IMG/VR virus record: IMGVR_UViG_3300042935_000423
Location: 1-38,449 of that record
Length of the DNA: 38,449 nucleotides
Direction: 5' to 3' (one strand)
From: a virus
The position numbers were made by a program, and so were the translations under genes. The notes under the pieces are model-generated. The model was not told the DNA's origin, did not search any database, and was given only the letters and a program-made list of their open reading frames with translations. Below are positions 15,777 to 24,453 of this stretch, one piece after another (the first letter of the stretch is position 1; every line of letters starts with the position of its first letter).

Positions 15777-17006
15777 TTATTTTATAGTATAAGAAACCAA
15801 TTCGAATTTTGGACATGGAACAATAAATGTACCACCATTCGCTAAAAACTCGTTTTCTCTAGATACAAATTCGTTTATGAAGTGCCATGGAAGAACTAAT
15901 AAGTAGTCAGGCTTTTCTTTTCTCATGTGATCTTCCGAATAAATAGGTATATTAGTTCCCACAGTTTTTAATCCCCACTTATAAGTGCTTTTATCAGCTA
16001 TGCCATCTATTAATGTGCTATCTAAATTAAAGTATTGTAATAGCGTATTGCCTTTCGTAGAGGCTCCATAAGCCCAGATTTTCTTGCCTTCAGATTTTTT
16101 ATCTTTTATAAATTCATAAACTTGACTCTTTAAGTTTTCTATTTTAGAAAAGAATGCATTCCAAGTTTCCTGGCTATTTAAGTTTAAAGATTTTTCGTAT
16201 TCTAAAATAGAATCAACTCTGTAATTTGAAACATCTCTGTACTGTTGAGTTCCAATATTCTTCATGTTATTATTTTGCGAAGTGGCGTACACTCTAAAAG
16301 ATCCGCCATTAACATCGTTTAATTCGCAATTAAATACTTTAAAGCCGCTATCTTCTAGCAATTTTTTGATATTAAATAGTGAATAATACCAAATATGTTC
16401 GTGACATATGTTATCGAAAGCCAATTGATTTATCATCAAAGGTGTATAACTCATCTGTAATACAAAAACGCCGTCCTCTTCCAATATACTGTGAACTTCC
16501 TGTAAGAATTTTTTAGGATCTTCTAAATCGTAAAACATGGCAATACATGTGATAACCTTTGCTTTATATTCTCCAAATTTAGAGTCCTTGTAAATCTTTG
16601 AACTAAAAAAATCTTGTATGATTAAATTTGCATGTTGCTCTGCTTCTACTTTATATGTATCGTCAGCAGGATCTATACCTACTCTAATAAGATTCTTAGG
16701 TAAAAAGCTTAGCAATGTACCATCATTACTAGCAATATCAATCCACACATCATTATCCTTTAACTTTTTTATTTTGTTAACTGAATCCACTATTTCTTTT
16801 AATTCGTTCTTCATAGTTTCATTGATACCTGATCTATACCAATATTTTCCAAACATGTCTTCCATTTTTGGAGGATTTTCTAATCTTGGAGCTTCTATGT
16901 TTTCGTCTAACACAACTTTTAACTCGTGTCTATCTAATCTTGGTGTCTCTCCATCTTTTACGAAATCTGACATGTACAAATTTCCTAGCGTTAGCAGTTG
17001 TTTCAT
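15777..17006 (-). CDS. NDP-sugar C-methyltransferase, N-terminal zinc domain reduced
   Basis: A 409-residue SAM-dependent enzyme. VWIDIASNDGTLLSFL near 97 is motif I of a class I methyltransferase, and CHEHIWYYSLFNIKKLL near 198 plus NGGSFRVY near 230 are the signature of sugar C-methyltransferases (TylC3/NovU type). The C-terminal half (WAYGASTKGNTLLQYF near 306) is the companion Methyltransf_14 domain. These enzymes methylate C3 or C5 of dTDP/GDP-4-keto-6-deoxysugars. The usual N-terminal Cys-rich zinc module is missing or much reduced. ATGA overlap with the SDR gene. Confidence 0.85.
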   Translation of the reverse strand: MKQLLTLGNLYMSDFVKDGETPRLDRHELKVVLDENIEAPRLENPPKMEDMFGKYWYRSGINETMKNELKEIVDSVNKIKKLKDNDVWIDIASNDGTLLSFLPKNLIRVGIDPADDTYKVEAEQHANLIIQDFFSSKIYKDSKFGEYKAKVITCIAMFYDLEDPKKFLQEVHSILEEDGVFVLQMSYTPLMINQLAFDNICHEHIWYYSLFNIKKLLEDSGFKVFNCELNDVNGGSFRVYATSQNNNMKNIGTQQYRDVSNYRVDSILEYEKSLNLNSQETWNAFFSKIENLKSQVYEFIKDKKSEGKKIWAYGASTKGNTLLQYFNLDSTLIDGIADKSTYKWGLKTVGTNIPIYSEDHMRKEKPDYLLVLPWHFINEFVSRENEFLANGGTFIVPCPKFELVSYTIK

Positions 17007-17914
17007 TTTCTTACGTTGTTATAATTTTGTATAAAATATTCAATAGTTTCTTCTAATCCATCTTGTAATTTAGTGAATTGGTAATCTCCAACTATTGATT
17101 TTAAATGAGAGTTATCAGCATATTTTCTAAGTTGGCCATCTGGTTTAGCGGTATCAAAAACTATTTTATTTTGAAATTTCATGATATCACAAATAGTAGT
17201 AACCACTTCTGCTATACTCACTTCTTCAGAAGTTGCCATGATTACTGGCTTAATGCCGTTGTAGTTTTCAATCAAAATTTCACTTAATTTGGCCACGTCT
17301 TTGGAAAATATAAATTGTCTTAAACCTTTTCCAGATCCCCAAACTTGTAAGTCTATATTATTAATTTTTGCTAAGTAAGCTTTATGAATTAACGAAGGTA
17401 TTACGTGGCTTGTTTCTAAGTTATAATTATCATTGGGACCATAGATATTACAAGGTATTACTGAAAAATATTCTGTGCCGTATTGTTGATTGTATGCCTT
17501 AATTTGAATATCATTCGCCCTTTTTGCATGAGCGTATCCGTAGTTAGTTTCATGAGGAGGTCCTAAATGTATTTTTTCTTCTGTAAGAGGCAGTTCTATT
17601 GTTGAAGGAAACACACACGTTGAAGAAAAAGCCAATAGTTTCTTAACGCCAAACTTTCTTGCAGATTCTATAACGTTTGTTCCAATCATTAAATTGTTGT
17701 AGTAATATTCCCCCATCGCTGCCATATTTCCGCCTATGCCACCAACTTTTGCAGCGCAATGTATTATATGAGTAGGTTTGTGATCTTCTACCATTTTATT
17801 AGACTGGTGAGGATCGGTTAAATCGTACTCCTTACCTATTTTAATATCAGCTTTTATTTGGCTGCCTACTAGACCTTTTGCACCTGTAACCATTATTTTT
17901 TTATTACTTTCCAT
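17003..17914 (-). CDS. fcl: GDP-L-fucose synthase-like SDR (first copy)
   Basis: Start at MESNKKIMVTGAKG (ATG 17912-17914); a frame from 18013 would overlap the next gene by 94 bases. Rossmann G-x-x-G-x-x-G at 11-17, catalytic S97/S98-T-C, and Y127-x-x-x-K131. SSTCVFP and NIYGPNDNYN are GDP-fucose-synthase signatures. The family epimerises and reduces GDP-4-keto-6-deoxymannose to GDP-L-fucose with NADPH. A second copy lies at 24453-25352, so one may act on a different 4-keto sugar, such as the product of the RfbH-like or C-methyltransferase steps. Confidence 0.88.
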   Translation of the reverse strand: MESNKKIMVTGAKGLVGSQIKADIKIGKEYDLTDPHQSNKMVEDHKPTHIIHCAAKVGGIGGNMAAMGEYYYNNLMIGTNVIESARKFGVKKLLAFSSTCVFPSTIELPLTEEKIHLGPPHETNYGYAHAKRANDIQIKAYNQQYGTEYFSVIPCNIYGPNDNYNLETSHVIPSLIHKAYLAKINNIDLQVWGSGKGLRQFIFSKDVAKLSEILIENYNGIKPVIMATSEEVSIAEVVTTICDIMKFQNKIVFDTAKPDGQLRKYADNSHLKSIVGDYQFTKLQDGLEETIEYFIQNYNNVRK

Positions 17915-17919
17915 AATTT

Positions 17920-18915
17920 TTATTTTTTCCAAAATGAATAAATGCCTTTGTCTAATTCGTATGAAGGCCAAATGAATCTTTCTCTGTTTGGTTGAAGCTG
18001 AGCCCATAACCACATATCATATAATCCTTCTTCTAATGTGGTCTTATGCTTAAAACCAAGAATGTCTTCTGATTTTTGATACGTAGGAATCGAATGTTTT
18101 ACTTCATGTCTCCCTTCTTTGTATTGATACTCTGCTCCGTATTTAATTATGTCTCTTAATACTTTATTAGCATCATTGATACTCCACTCTTCCACTCCTC
18201 CTAAATTGATAATCTCTTTAGACGCTCTTGGTTCTACCGCTGCATTCCATAGCGGTTCAACTATGTCGTCGATACAACTGAATGCTCTTGTTTGTGTGCC
18301 GTCTCCGAAGATTGTCATTGCTTCTCCATTCATATGTTGATACATCCAAATACCCAACACGTTACGATATTTGTCCCATATATTTTGCTTACGACCATAT
18401 ACATTGTGTGGTCTGATAATAGTCCAATCCAAACCATGTTGTTCTCCAGCAATTTGAATATCCATCTCGCACGCATACTTCGCAACTCCGTATGGATCTA
18501 TTGGTTTTGGCACTTGAGTTTCATCGAATATACCGCCGTTACCATGTCCGTATACCGCTAAAGTAGAAGTAAAAATTAGTCTCTTCACATCGTACTTAAT
18601 ACAATTGTTTACCACTCTTGCTGTTGCTACTAGGTTATTATCGTAGTTGTATCTTCTAATGAATGGACTTAAACCTTCTGCTGCGTAAGCTGCGAAGTGA
18701 AATACATAGTCAAATTCATTAGTAGCAAAACAATTCTCAATAGGATGTTCTACTAAGTTCATTTGCCAGAAGTTAACTTTTTGGTTTACATTCTCTAAGT
18801 ACCCACCTGATAAATCGTCAATACCAACTACTTCTACTTCTGGTTTATTATCTATAATCCAATCTGCAAGTCTTGAACCTAATAAACCCGCTACTCCTGT
18901 TATTAATACTTTCAT
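17920..18915 (-). CDS. NAD-dependent sugar epimerase/dehydratase
   Basis: A 331-residue extended SDR. G-x-x-G-x-x-G at 7-13 (GVAGLLG), FTSTLAVYG near 114, catalytic Y-G-V-A-K near 142, RPHNVYG near 167, and a late substrate-domain block (GDGTQTRAFSCIDD). Closest in layout to UDP-sugar 4-epimerases (GalE/WbpP-like) and related 3,5-epimerase-type SDRs; the exact sugar is not decidable. Five bases from the preceding SDR gene and two bases from the next methyltransferase gene. Confidence 0.85.
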   Translation of the reverse strand: MKVLITGVAGLLGSRLADWIIDNKPEVEVVGIDDLSGGYLENVNQKVNFWQMNLVEHPIENCFATNEFDYVFHFAAYAAEGLSPFIRRYNYDNNLVATARVVNNCIKYDVKRLIFTSTLAVYGHGNGGIFDETQVPKPIDPYGVAKYACEMDIQIAGEQHGLDWTIIRPHNVYGRKQNIWDKYRNVLGIWMYQHMNGEAMTIFGDGTQTRAFSCIDDIVEPLWNAAVEPRASKEIINLGGVEEWSINDANKVLRDIIKYGAEYQYKEGRHEVKHSIPTYQKSEDILGFKHKTTLEEGLYDMWLWAQLQPNRERFIWPSYELDKGIYSFWKK

Positions 18916-18916
18916 A

Positions 18917-19492
18917 CTATTTAATTATTGATACTTTTCTGTTAAACGTAATTAAACCCGTTCCGTGTAAATGTCCTATTTCAGTTAAATCATATTTGTC
19001 TAATAATATAGAATTCCACCAATTGCCCATACCTCCATTTATATGAATATCGTCGCAGAATAAATAGCCTTGCCACTCTATTCTGTGTAACATATCAGTA
19101 AACACTTTTTCCTGTATTCCATCGTGTGGATCTATATCCAAATAGATTACTTCTGCTGAGTGAATAATATCTATGGATTCTTGATTTACATCCAATATTT
19201 TTACTTCTATGTTTGCTACGTTATTTAGGTATTTGTTTTCAAATCTATCAGTGATATCGTATGTAATTATATTATTTGTTGGGTTTTGTTTTAGAGCATA
19301 AGCTGACCATCCATAATGAGTACCTGCATCTAATATAGTTACATTATTAAATTGACTTGAAATATAATTAAGTAATTGAAATGCTTCTCCTTTTCTATAT
19401 ACCCAATCTAAATTTAATTCTTTTTCAAAATATCCGATGTCTTGTTTTAAAACCTCTGAATAATCTATTTTTAAGATTTGCTCTTTGTTCAT
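18917..19492 (-). CDS. Class I methyltransferase-like protein
   Basis: A 191-residue protein. VTILDAGTHYGWSAYAL near 50 is a SAM-binding motif I, IYLDIDPHDG near 116 fits motif IV, and LFCDDIHINGGMGNWW follows. The arrangement resembles small macrocin-O-methyltransferase or cephalosporin-hydroxylase-like enzymes that tailor sugars. An O-methylating role in glycan finishing is an inference. Ends with TAG and overlaps the next gene by one base. Confidence 0.75.
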   Translation of the reverse strand: MNKEQILKIDYSEVLKQDIGYFEKELNLDWVYRKGEAFQLLNYISSQFNNVTILDAGTHYGWSAYALKQNPTNNIITYDITDRFENKYLNNVANIEVKILDVNQESIDIIHSAEVIYLDIDPHDGIQEKVFTDMLHRIEWQGYLFCDDIHINGGMGNWWNSILLDKYDLTEIGHLHGTGLITFNRKVSIIK

Positions 19493-20148
19493 TATAAACT
19501 TTTTTGTGTTACGTGATAATAATAATTGTCTCTTCCATGAAACCCGAATGGTATGTTTCCATAGTTCTCTGCTACCATAGTTTCATGACTAAATTCAGCC
19601 GCCACTTCTATTGGAGCAAACTTACATCCTGCTGATTCGTAAGTTTTTCTATGATGACAACAAAAGAACCCATCTTCGTGATAAAATCCATAATACTGTT
19701 TCCATTCTAAATCTAAATCTTTTGCCACACATAATAACTTTTTACTTCTTAGTGTGAATCCTCCGTTACCCATTCTTTGTATGTTGCCGTCTTGATCCCT
19801 AAAAGAGAAGTCGTCTTGAGGTAGAGGCCATAAAGCTCCTATATAATCGTATTGCATCCACTCTTCTTGCCATTTATCTGGATTAACTACATATCCATCG
19901 TTTTGTACCAATATACAATGCGTTGTGTTAATGTACTCGTGCAATCTATAAACTATAAAGTGGTTATACTGTTCGTAGTTTAAAGGTTCGCATTTGATTA
20001 TCTCTACTACATCGTCTTGTATATCGTCAGGAGTAATTAGGATCGCACGGTCAAACTCTAATTCTCTCATAGAGTACTTGATAGCCTTTAAAGTTTCTGC
20101 AGCTTTAGTGCCTGCTACAGCAGCGATGGTTACGTTATCTAGTTTCAT
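19492..20148 (-). CDS. DUF5672-type glycosyltransferase-like protein
   Basis: A 218-residue protein. KLDNVTIAAVAGTKAAETLKAI, then CILVQNDGYVVNPDKWQEEWMQYDYIGALW, and RMGNGGFTLRSKKL: these blocks match DUF5672, a GT-A-like family often found in bacterial surface-glycan loci. QNDGY supplies the acidic metal-binding pair. Donor and acceptor unknown. Overlaps the adjacent GT2 gene by 14 bases. Confidence 0.82.
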   Translation of the reverse strand: MKLDNVTIAAVAGTKAAETLKAIKYSMRELEFDRAILITPDDIQDDVVEIIKCEPLNYEQYNHFIVYRLHEYINTTHCILVQNDGYVVNPDKWQEEWMQYDYIGALWPLPQDDFSFRDQDGNIQRMGNGGFTLRSKKLLCVAKDLDLEWKQYYGFYHEDGFFCCHHRKTYESAGCKFAPIEVAAEFSHETMVAENYGNIPFGFHGRDNYYYHVTQKSL

Positions 20149-20851
20149 ATCTTCTTATTACTCTTTGAATTTCTTCTTGTTTTTGTTTTTCTGTCATCAT
20201 GTTAGTTGTTCTAACTTTTGCGTTTCTATTTACTGCGCATACTATATCTATAACTACAGGATCTCCGTATAACATGTACAATCTCTTATAGTATTCCACA
20301 TCCACTAGCCAATTTAAAGTCTCATCAAATTTTGGTTTTGTATATTCGTTTCTAATCGTTAATACAGATGGACAACTTATAGTATTAATTCCAGCGTATA
20401 TGCGATCATGATAGTAGGGAGTCATTCTATCATACATAGTTACACAATCATCGGTATGTACACACGCAGTAATGAACCAATCTTTATCTTGATTCTCGGC
20501 TATACTATCGTATATGATTTGAAGAGAATCAGTGTCGTATAAGAAATCGTCTTGAAATAACATCTTGATAAATAGACCACTTGAATGTTCAATGGCATTA
20601 TTCATATTAGGTGCTATCTTGCCTCTACCGTTAGAATTTCTGAGGTACTTAATATCCATCATTGAACTCCAAGAATTGCATAGGTTCTTTATGTCATCGT
20701 CCTCGCTATGATCTGATATAACTACTTCGTAATCTGTGAAGCTCTGTTGCGCTAATATGTTAAATGAGTGTTCTAAGTATTCAACTCCTTTACCTTGAAT
20801 TCCCCATGTGGGGATAGCAACACTAAAAAAAGGTATTACGCTTTTATCCAT
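20135..20851 (-). CDS. Family 2 glycosyltransferase
   Basis: Start chosen at MDKSVIPFFSVAIPTWG (ATG 20849-20851). A longer frame from 20908 runs back into the fucosyltransferase gene. FSVAIPTW at 8-15, YEVVISDHSEDDDI near 40, FIKMLFQDDFLYD near 93 (QDD as the D-x-D equivalent). About 238 residues, a minimal GT2 domain without extra modules. Overlaps the GT11 gene by 16 bases, within the stop region. Confidence 0.8.
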   Translation of the reverse strand: MDKSVIPFFSVAIPTWGIQGKGVEYLEHSFNILAQQSFTDYEVVISDHSEDDDIKNLCNSWSSMMDIKYLRNSNGRGKIAPNMNNAIEHSSGLFIKMLFQDDFLYDTDSLQIIYDSIAENQDKDWFITACVHTDDCVTMYDRMTPYYHDRIYAGINTISCPSVLTIRNEYTKPKFDETLNWLVDVEYYKRLYMLYGDPVVIDIVCAVNRNAKVRTTNMMTEKQKQEEIQRVIRRYETR

Positions 20852-21684
20852 GATTGAGGGTATAAATCTTTTGTATCGTGAACTCCGTTGTATGCAGGTC
20901 CGAACCATTTCTTTGGAGCTATAACTTTCTTATTAGGATTTTGGTTTAACCATGCACCCCACCAACTAAAACTGCTATTAGCTATTACGTTGTGATGGCA
21001 CATACTCATCATACACATATCTACATCAGGATCGTTTCCTTCCATGTAAACAATGTTCTCTTGATCTCCAAATAATTCTTTTGCATATTCTATATCGTCA
21101 GAGAATATTAAGAAACAATAGTTACCATCCATAAAATGGGTCATAGCATTGAAGTAGTAGTCAGCATCCATTACGGGGTGAAACTGTTGAAGACCTGCGT
21201 AATCTCCTTTTCTTAAATGTACTGATACGAATTCTAAATGCATCGGTACAAATGGAGGCAATTTTGGAAATAAGGACTTAGCTTTAGTTTTTGTTTCTGA
21301 ATTGAATTCAAAGAATTCTCGTATTGTTTCGCTACAATGTTCAAAGTACTTCTCTGTTTGAAAGTAACCCATTAGATTTGTTTGATCTGGCACTTTAAAT
21401 AGATCTTGACAGAAGTGGAAGTGTGGTTCTTGTGCTACGTGTAATGTTATTATCTCTGATTGTGGTTTCAATGTCAACTTAACATTTTCAAAATACTTAG
21501 GCAAATCAAAGTATACTTCTCTTCTAACTCCGTCTTTAAAGTCTTCAACGCTTGGTATTTCTGTGTTCTCTATAGGAAATGCTACGCTGTGTCCAACTTT
21601 ATTAGCAACACCTACGGTGGAAGCAAATTGAAACATTTGATTTCCCAGACGCCCGTGATGTCCTATCTTATTATAACTTATCAT
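20836..21684 (-). CDS. Alpha-1,2-fucosyltransferase-like (GT11)
   Basis: A 282-residue protein with the three GT11 blocks in order: GRLGNQMFQFASTVGVANKVG at 11-31, VSVHLRKGDYAGLQQFHPV near 150 (HxRxGDY), and IANSSFSWWGAWLNQNP near 235. These bind GDP-fucose and transfer fucose in alpha-1,2 linkage. Directly relevant to the gmd/fcl genes that would supply GDP-fucose. Its ATG overlaps the TGA of the next SDR gene. Confidence 0.92.
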   Translation of the reverse strand: MISYNKIGHHGRLGNQMFQFASTVGVANKVGHSVAFPIENTEIPSVEDFKDGVRREVYFDLPKYFENVKLTLKPQSEIITLHVAQEPHFHFCQDLFKVPDQTNLMGYFQTEKYFEHCSETIREFFEFNSETKTKAKSLFPKLPPFVPMHLEFVSVHLRKGDYAGLQQFHPVMDADYYFNAMTHFMDGNYCFLIFSDDIEYAKELFGDQENIVYMEGNDPDVDMCMMSMCHHNVIANSSFSWWGAWLNQNPNKKVIAPKKWFGPAYNGVHDTKDLYPQSWIKA

Positions 21685-22496
21685 ATCATTTGTTTAACTG
21701 CTTCGTAAACTCCTATAGATGGGAAAAATCCTAATGATCCCAATTTACTTGAATCCAAATACATGGACTCCACTTGTACTATCTTATGAAAGTCTGATGC
21801 TTCCATTGTTCCTATGTTACTATTAGATCCGATTTCTTGTTTTGCGTAAGCAATAATATCTTTGAATAGCGTTGGTTTTCTTGCAGATCCTAAATTGTAT
21901 ATCTCTCCGCTTTCTCCACGATCCATAACGAACTTAATACCTGCAACTACATCATCAACGTGTACGAAGTCTCTATAGAATTCTCCATTGTTGTACAAGT
22001 TGATATCTCTATTGGCCTTCAATTCGTCTATTAAAAATTGCAATGCGTTCTTTTTCTTTGAAGCTTTACCATCTCCTTTACCTATTACATTTCCAAGTCT
22101 TACGATCTTATACTTAATATTGAAAGTCTTACAATACGATTCTATTAATTGTTCTGCTGCTAACTTAGTTATAGAATAGAATCCCTTTGGTTTACAAGGA
22201 GATGATTCTCTAGCTGGTAAGTGAGTATCACCGTACACAAACCACGAACTGATGAATGTAAACTCTATGTCTTTTCCTTTACAGTTGTCCAATACTTTCA
22301 TTAGATGTATTAGATTTGTTTCTATGTCTACGAAAGGATTTTCTAATACGTTGTAGTTATCTACAGTGCTAATCAAATACAGTACTCTATTAGATCGAGG
22401 TTGTACTTCTTCTCTTGGTATTACTACTGAATCTTCTTTGTATTTTTTATGGAATTTTGATCCTATAAATCCAGTTCCTCCGAATATTGATATCAT
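21681..22496 (-). CDS. NAD-dependent epimerase/dehydratase, short SDR
   Basis: A 271-residue protein. GGTGFIGSKF at 6-15, FISSWFVYG near 81, Y-S-I-T-K near 107 (catalytic YxxxK), VRLGNVIGKG near 133, YRDFVHVDDVV near 169. Fits extended SDRs that reduce or epimerise 4-keto-6-deoxysugars (RmlD/ColC-like). It could be the reductase acting after the RfbH-like enzyme next door. Substrate is inference. ATGA overlap with the fucosyltransferase gene. Confidence 0.82.
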   Translation of the reverse strand: MISIFGGTGFIGSKFHKKYKEDSVVIPREEVQPRSNRVLYLISTVDNYNVLENPFVDIETNLIHLMKVLDNCKGKDIEFTFISSWFVYGDTHLPARESSPCKPKGFYSITKLAAEQLIESYCKTFNIKYKIVRLGNVIGKGDGKASKKKNALQFLIDELKANRDINLYNNGEFYRDFVHVDDVVAGIKFVMDRGESGEIYNLGSARKPTLFKDIIAYAKQEIGSNSNIGTMEASDFHKIVQVESMYLDSSKLGSLGFFPSIGVYEAVKQMI

Positions 22497-23782
22497 TATT
22501 TAAACTTTTTTATTACTTCTTCAATGTATGCAAACACTTGGTCTGTATAGTGAGGCGCTGCACCAATAAAGAATACTTTGTCTAATACTTTGTTTGCTTC
22601 TGGATAATTCTTATAATCGTCCAAGAATGCATAGCCTGGATGCATTAAGATATTTCCTGCAAAATAGTTTCTTGTTTGAATCTTATTCTCTTCTAAGAAT
22701 GCGACTAATCTGTGTTTTAGTCCGTCTTCGTCGCATATAAATGGAGTACCGAACCAACAAGGATCTGCTTGTTCTAATTTAGATGGCGATCTTAAATTTG
22801 GAATGTTGTCTGTAAATATCTTTGTTAGTCTTGCTTTAGCCGATCTTCTCTTTGCTTCCATCTCGTCTAACTTAATTAGCTGTTCTAATCCTATTGCGCC
22901 TTGTAAATCCAATGGTTTTAAGTTATAACCCATTTGAGAGAATACATACTTGTGATCGATAACACCATCGTAATTATCTAACCACTTATCAAATCTATTA
23001 CCGCATGTACCACAAGGCAATAAGTTAGCAGATCCAATGCAATAACAATCTCTACCCCACCAACTAATGCTAACGAATAGTTTCTTTAACTCATCATCGT
23101 TAGTACAAATCATACCGCCTTCACCTGTTGAGATGTGATGCGCTGGGTAAAATGAATTAGAGAATGCAACGTAGTATTCACTTAAGAACTTACCGTTCCA
23201 CTTAGAACCCAAACTATCACAGTTATCTCCAATCAATTTTAAATTGTACTTCTCAGCCAGTGCAATCAATCTATCCATATCTGGAGGATTACCCAATACC
23301 GGAGATATGAAGATGCCTTTTGTTTTGTCTGTTATCTTGGCTTCTACTTGATCTAAGTCAAAGTTAAGTGTATCCCATTCTATATCAACGAATACAGGTT
23401 TTAATCTGTGTTGGTATAACACTGATACTGTAGTAGCAAATCCAACAGGAGATACAATGATTTCGTCATCGTCTTCCCAATTGAATCTCTTCTTTAACGC
23501 AGCAATCAATACCAAGTTAGCAGAGCTACCTGAATTTACCATGTGCGAGTGCTTAACATTGAATCTCTTACTGAATTGGTTTTCAAACTTGTAAACCTTT
23601 TCACCTGTAGTAATCCATTTACCGTTTAAGAAACTTTCTATTGCAGCTTCGGTCTCTTTATTATCCCAATAAGGACCTGAGTAGTAGATTGGTGTTTTGC
23701 CTGGCGTAAAGTTCTTAGCATTGTAAATGTAAGGAGCTACGTGGTTACCAACTAACTCTTGTATGTTTTCTAATTTAATCAT
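22496..23782 (-). CDS. RfbH/ColD-type PLP sugar 3-dehydratase with His for Lys
   Basis: Start at MIKLENIQELVG (ATG 23780-23782), giving 428 residues; a longer frame from 23863 starts inside the DUF3431 gene. A DegT/DnrJ-like fold with the active site FYPAHHISTGEGG at 211-223, where H215 aligns to the usual PLP-binding lysine. That His marks dehydratases of the RfbH (E1) and ColD type rather than aminotransferases. GDNCDSLG (C188) and WWGRDCYCIG...CGTCGNRF (C246, C248, C257, C260) match the [2Fe-2S] ligand pattern of RfbH. Product would be a 3-deoxy-4-keto sugar. Confidence 0.88.
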   Translation of the reverse strand: MIKLENIQELVGNHVAPYIYNAKNFTPGKTPIYYSGPYWDNKETEAAIESFLNGKWITTGEKVYKFENQFSKRFNVKHSHMVNSGSSANLVLIAALKKRFNWEDDDEIIVSPVGFATTVSVLYQHRLKPVFVDIEWDTLNFDLDQVEAKITDKTKGIFISPVLGNPPDMDRLIALAEKYNLKLIGDNCDSLGSKWNGKFLSEYYVAFSNSFYPAHHISTGEGGMICTNDDELKKLFVSISWWGRDCYCIGSANLLPCGTCGNRFDKWLDNYDGVIDHKYVFSQMGYNLKPLDLQGAIGLEQLIKLDEMEAKRRSAKARLTKIFTDNIPNLRSPSKLEQADPCWFGTPFICDEDGLKHRLVAFLEENKIQTRNYFAGNILMHPGYAFLDDYKNYPEANKVLDKVFFIGAAPHYTDQVFAYIEEVIKKFK

Positions 23783-24453
23783 TTTATGTTTGGGTTGAAT
23801 ATATAACATTCTAATCTTTCTATCATCCAAGGCGCTGATGCATCTTCTAATAGAAAATCGCATACTTTTTTATAAAATTCTTTTGATCTTAATTGTGCGT
23901 GTTGTTTTGTAATTCCGAAATGACCACCTGGCATGAATTCGTATTCTGTTGGAGGAGGCGCTTGTTCGAAGAACATACTCCAATACCTATCCACATCTAT
24001 ATCAGGATTAGAGTCTTGTGGTGCTCCATTACTTTGGCAAATTAATACTCGCCCTTCTCCATGTTGTTTAGACTGACTTAGTCCCCACATTGTGCCGCCT
24101 AGCGGAGATGGGACTGTTATAGTATTGAAATGAAATCCGTAATAACCCCCTATTTTTAATTGACATCTTGATTCTTCTGTTCCGCTATTTACGACTTCTA
24201 TAATATCTTCCCAATGATCGAAAGGCCAATCTTGACCGAAGAATGTAATATCTGACAGATTATCGTAATTCGTGTATATGTGATTAAAGAAAGTGTGTAC
24301 GCACCTTCCTTTGTTTGGTTCTAATTTAATCTCGTCTTCTCTTTGTTTTGCTTCATCTCCTTTTCTATATACAGTTACTTTAACATCTGCGTTGAGTTTA
24401 TCTAACCAATCTAAGTACTTATCGTATGCTGCTACAACTAATTCTCTTGTCAT
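23779..24453 (-). CDS. DUF3431-type protein, glycosylation-associated
   Basis: A 224-residue protein. LVVAAYDKYLDWLDKL, then VTVYRKGDEAKQRE, NKGRCVHTFFNHIYTNYDNLSDITFFGQ and PFDHW: this series matches DUF3431, a GT-A-like family found in surface-polysaccharide loci ('YN-LDWL', 'VTIYNKG', 'THL-HI--NYD-L-D-T-F-Q'). ATGA overlap with the dehydratase gene and TAATG overlap with the GDP-fucose synthase gene keep it inside the sugar operon. Activity not proven for the family. Confidence 0.78.
   Translation of the reverse strand: MTRELVVAAYDKYLDWLDKLNADVKVTVYRKGDEAKQREDEIKLEPNKGRCVHTFFNHIYTNYDNLSDITFFGQDWPFDHWEDIIEVVNSGTEESRCQLKIGGYYGFHFNTITVPSPLGGTMWGLSQSKQHGEGRVLICQSNGAPQDSNPDIDVDRYWSMFFEQAPPPTEYEFMPGGHFGITKQHAQLRSKEFYKKVCDFLLEDASAPWMIERLECYIFNPNIK

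Noticed and set aside
16618-17034. Plus-strand ORF of 138 residues opposite the C-methyltransferase gene
   Set aside because: It is rich in Phe, Leu and Ser and opposes a well-supported enzyme gene, a typical shadow frame in A/T-rich DNA.
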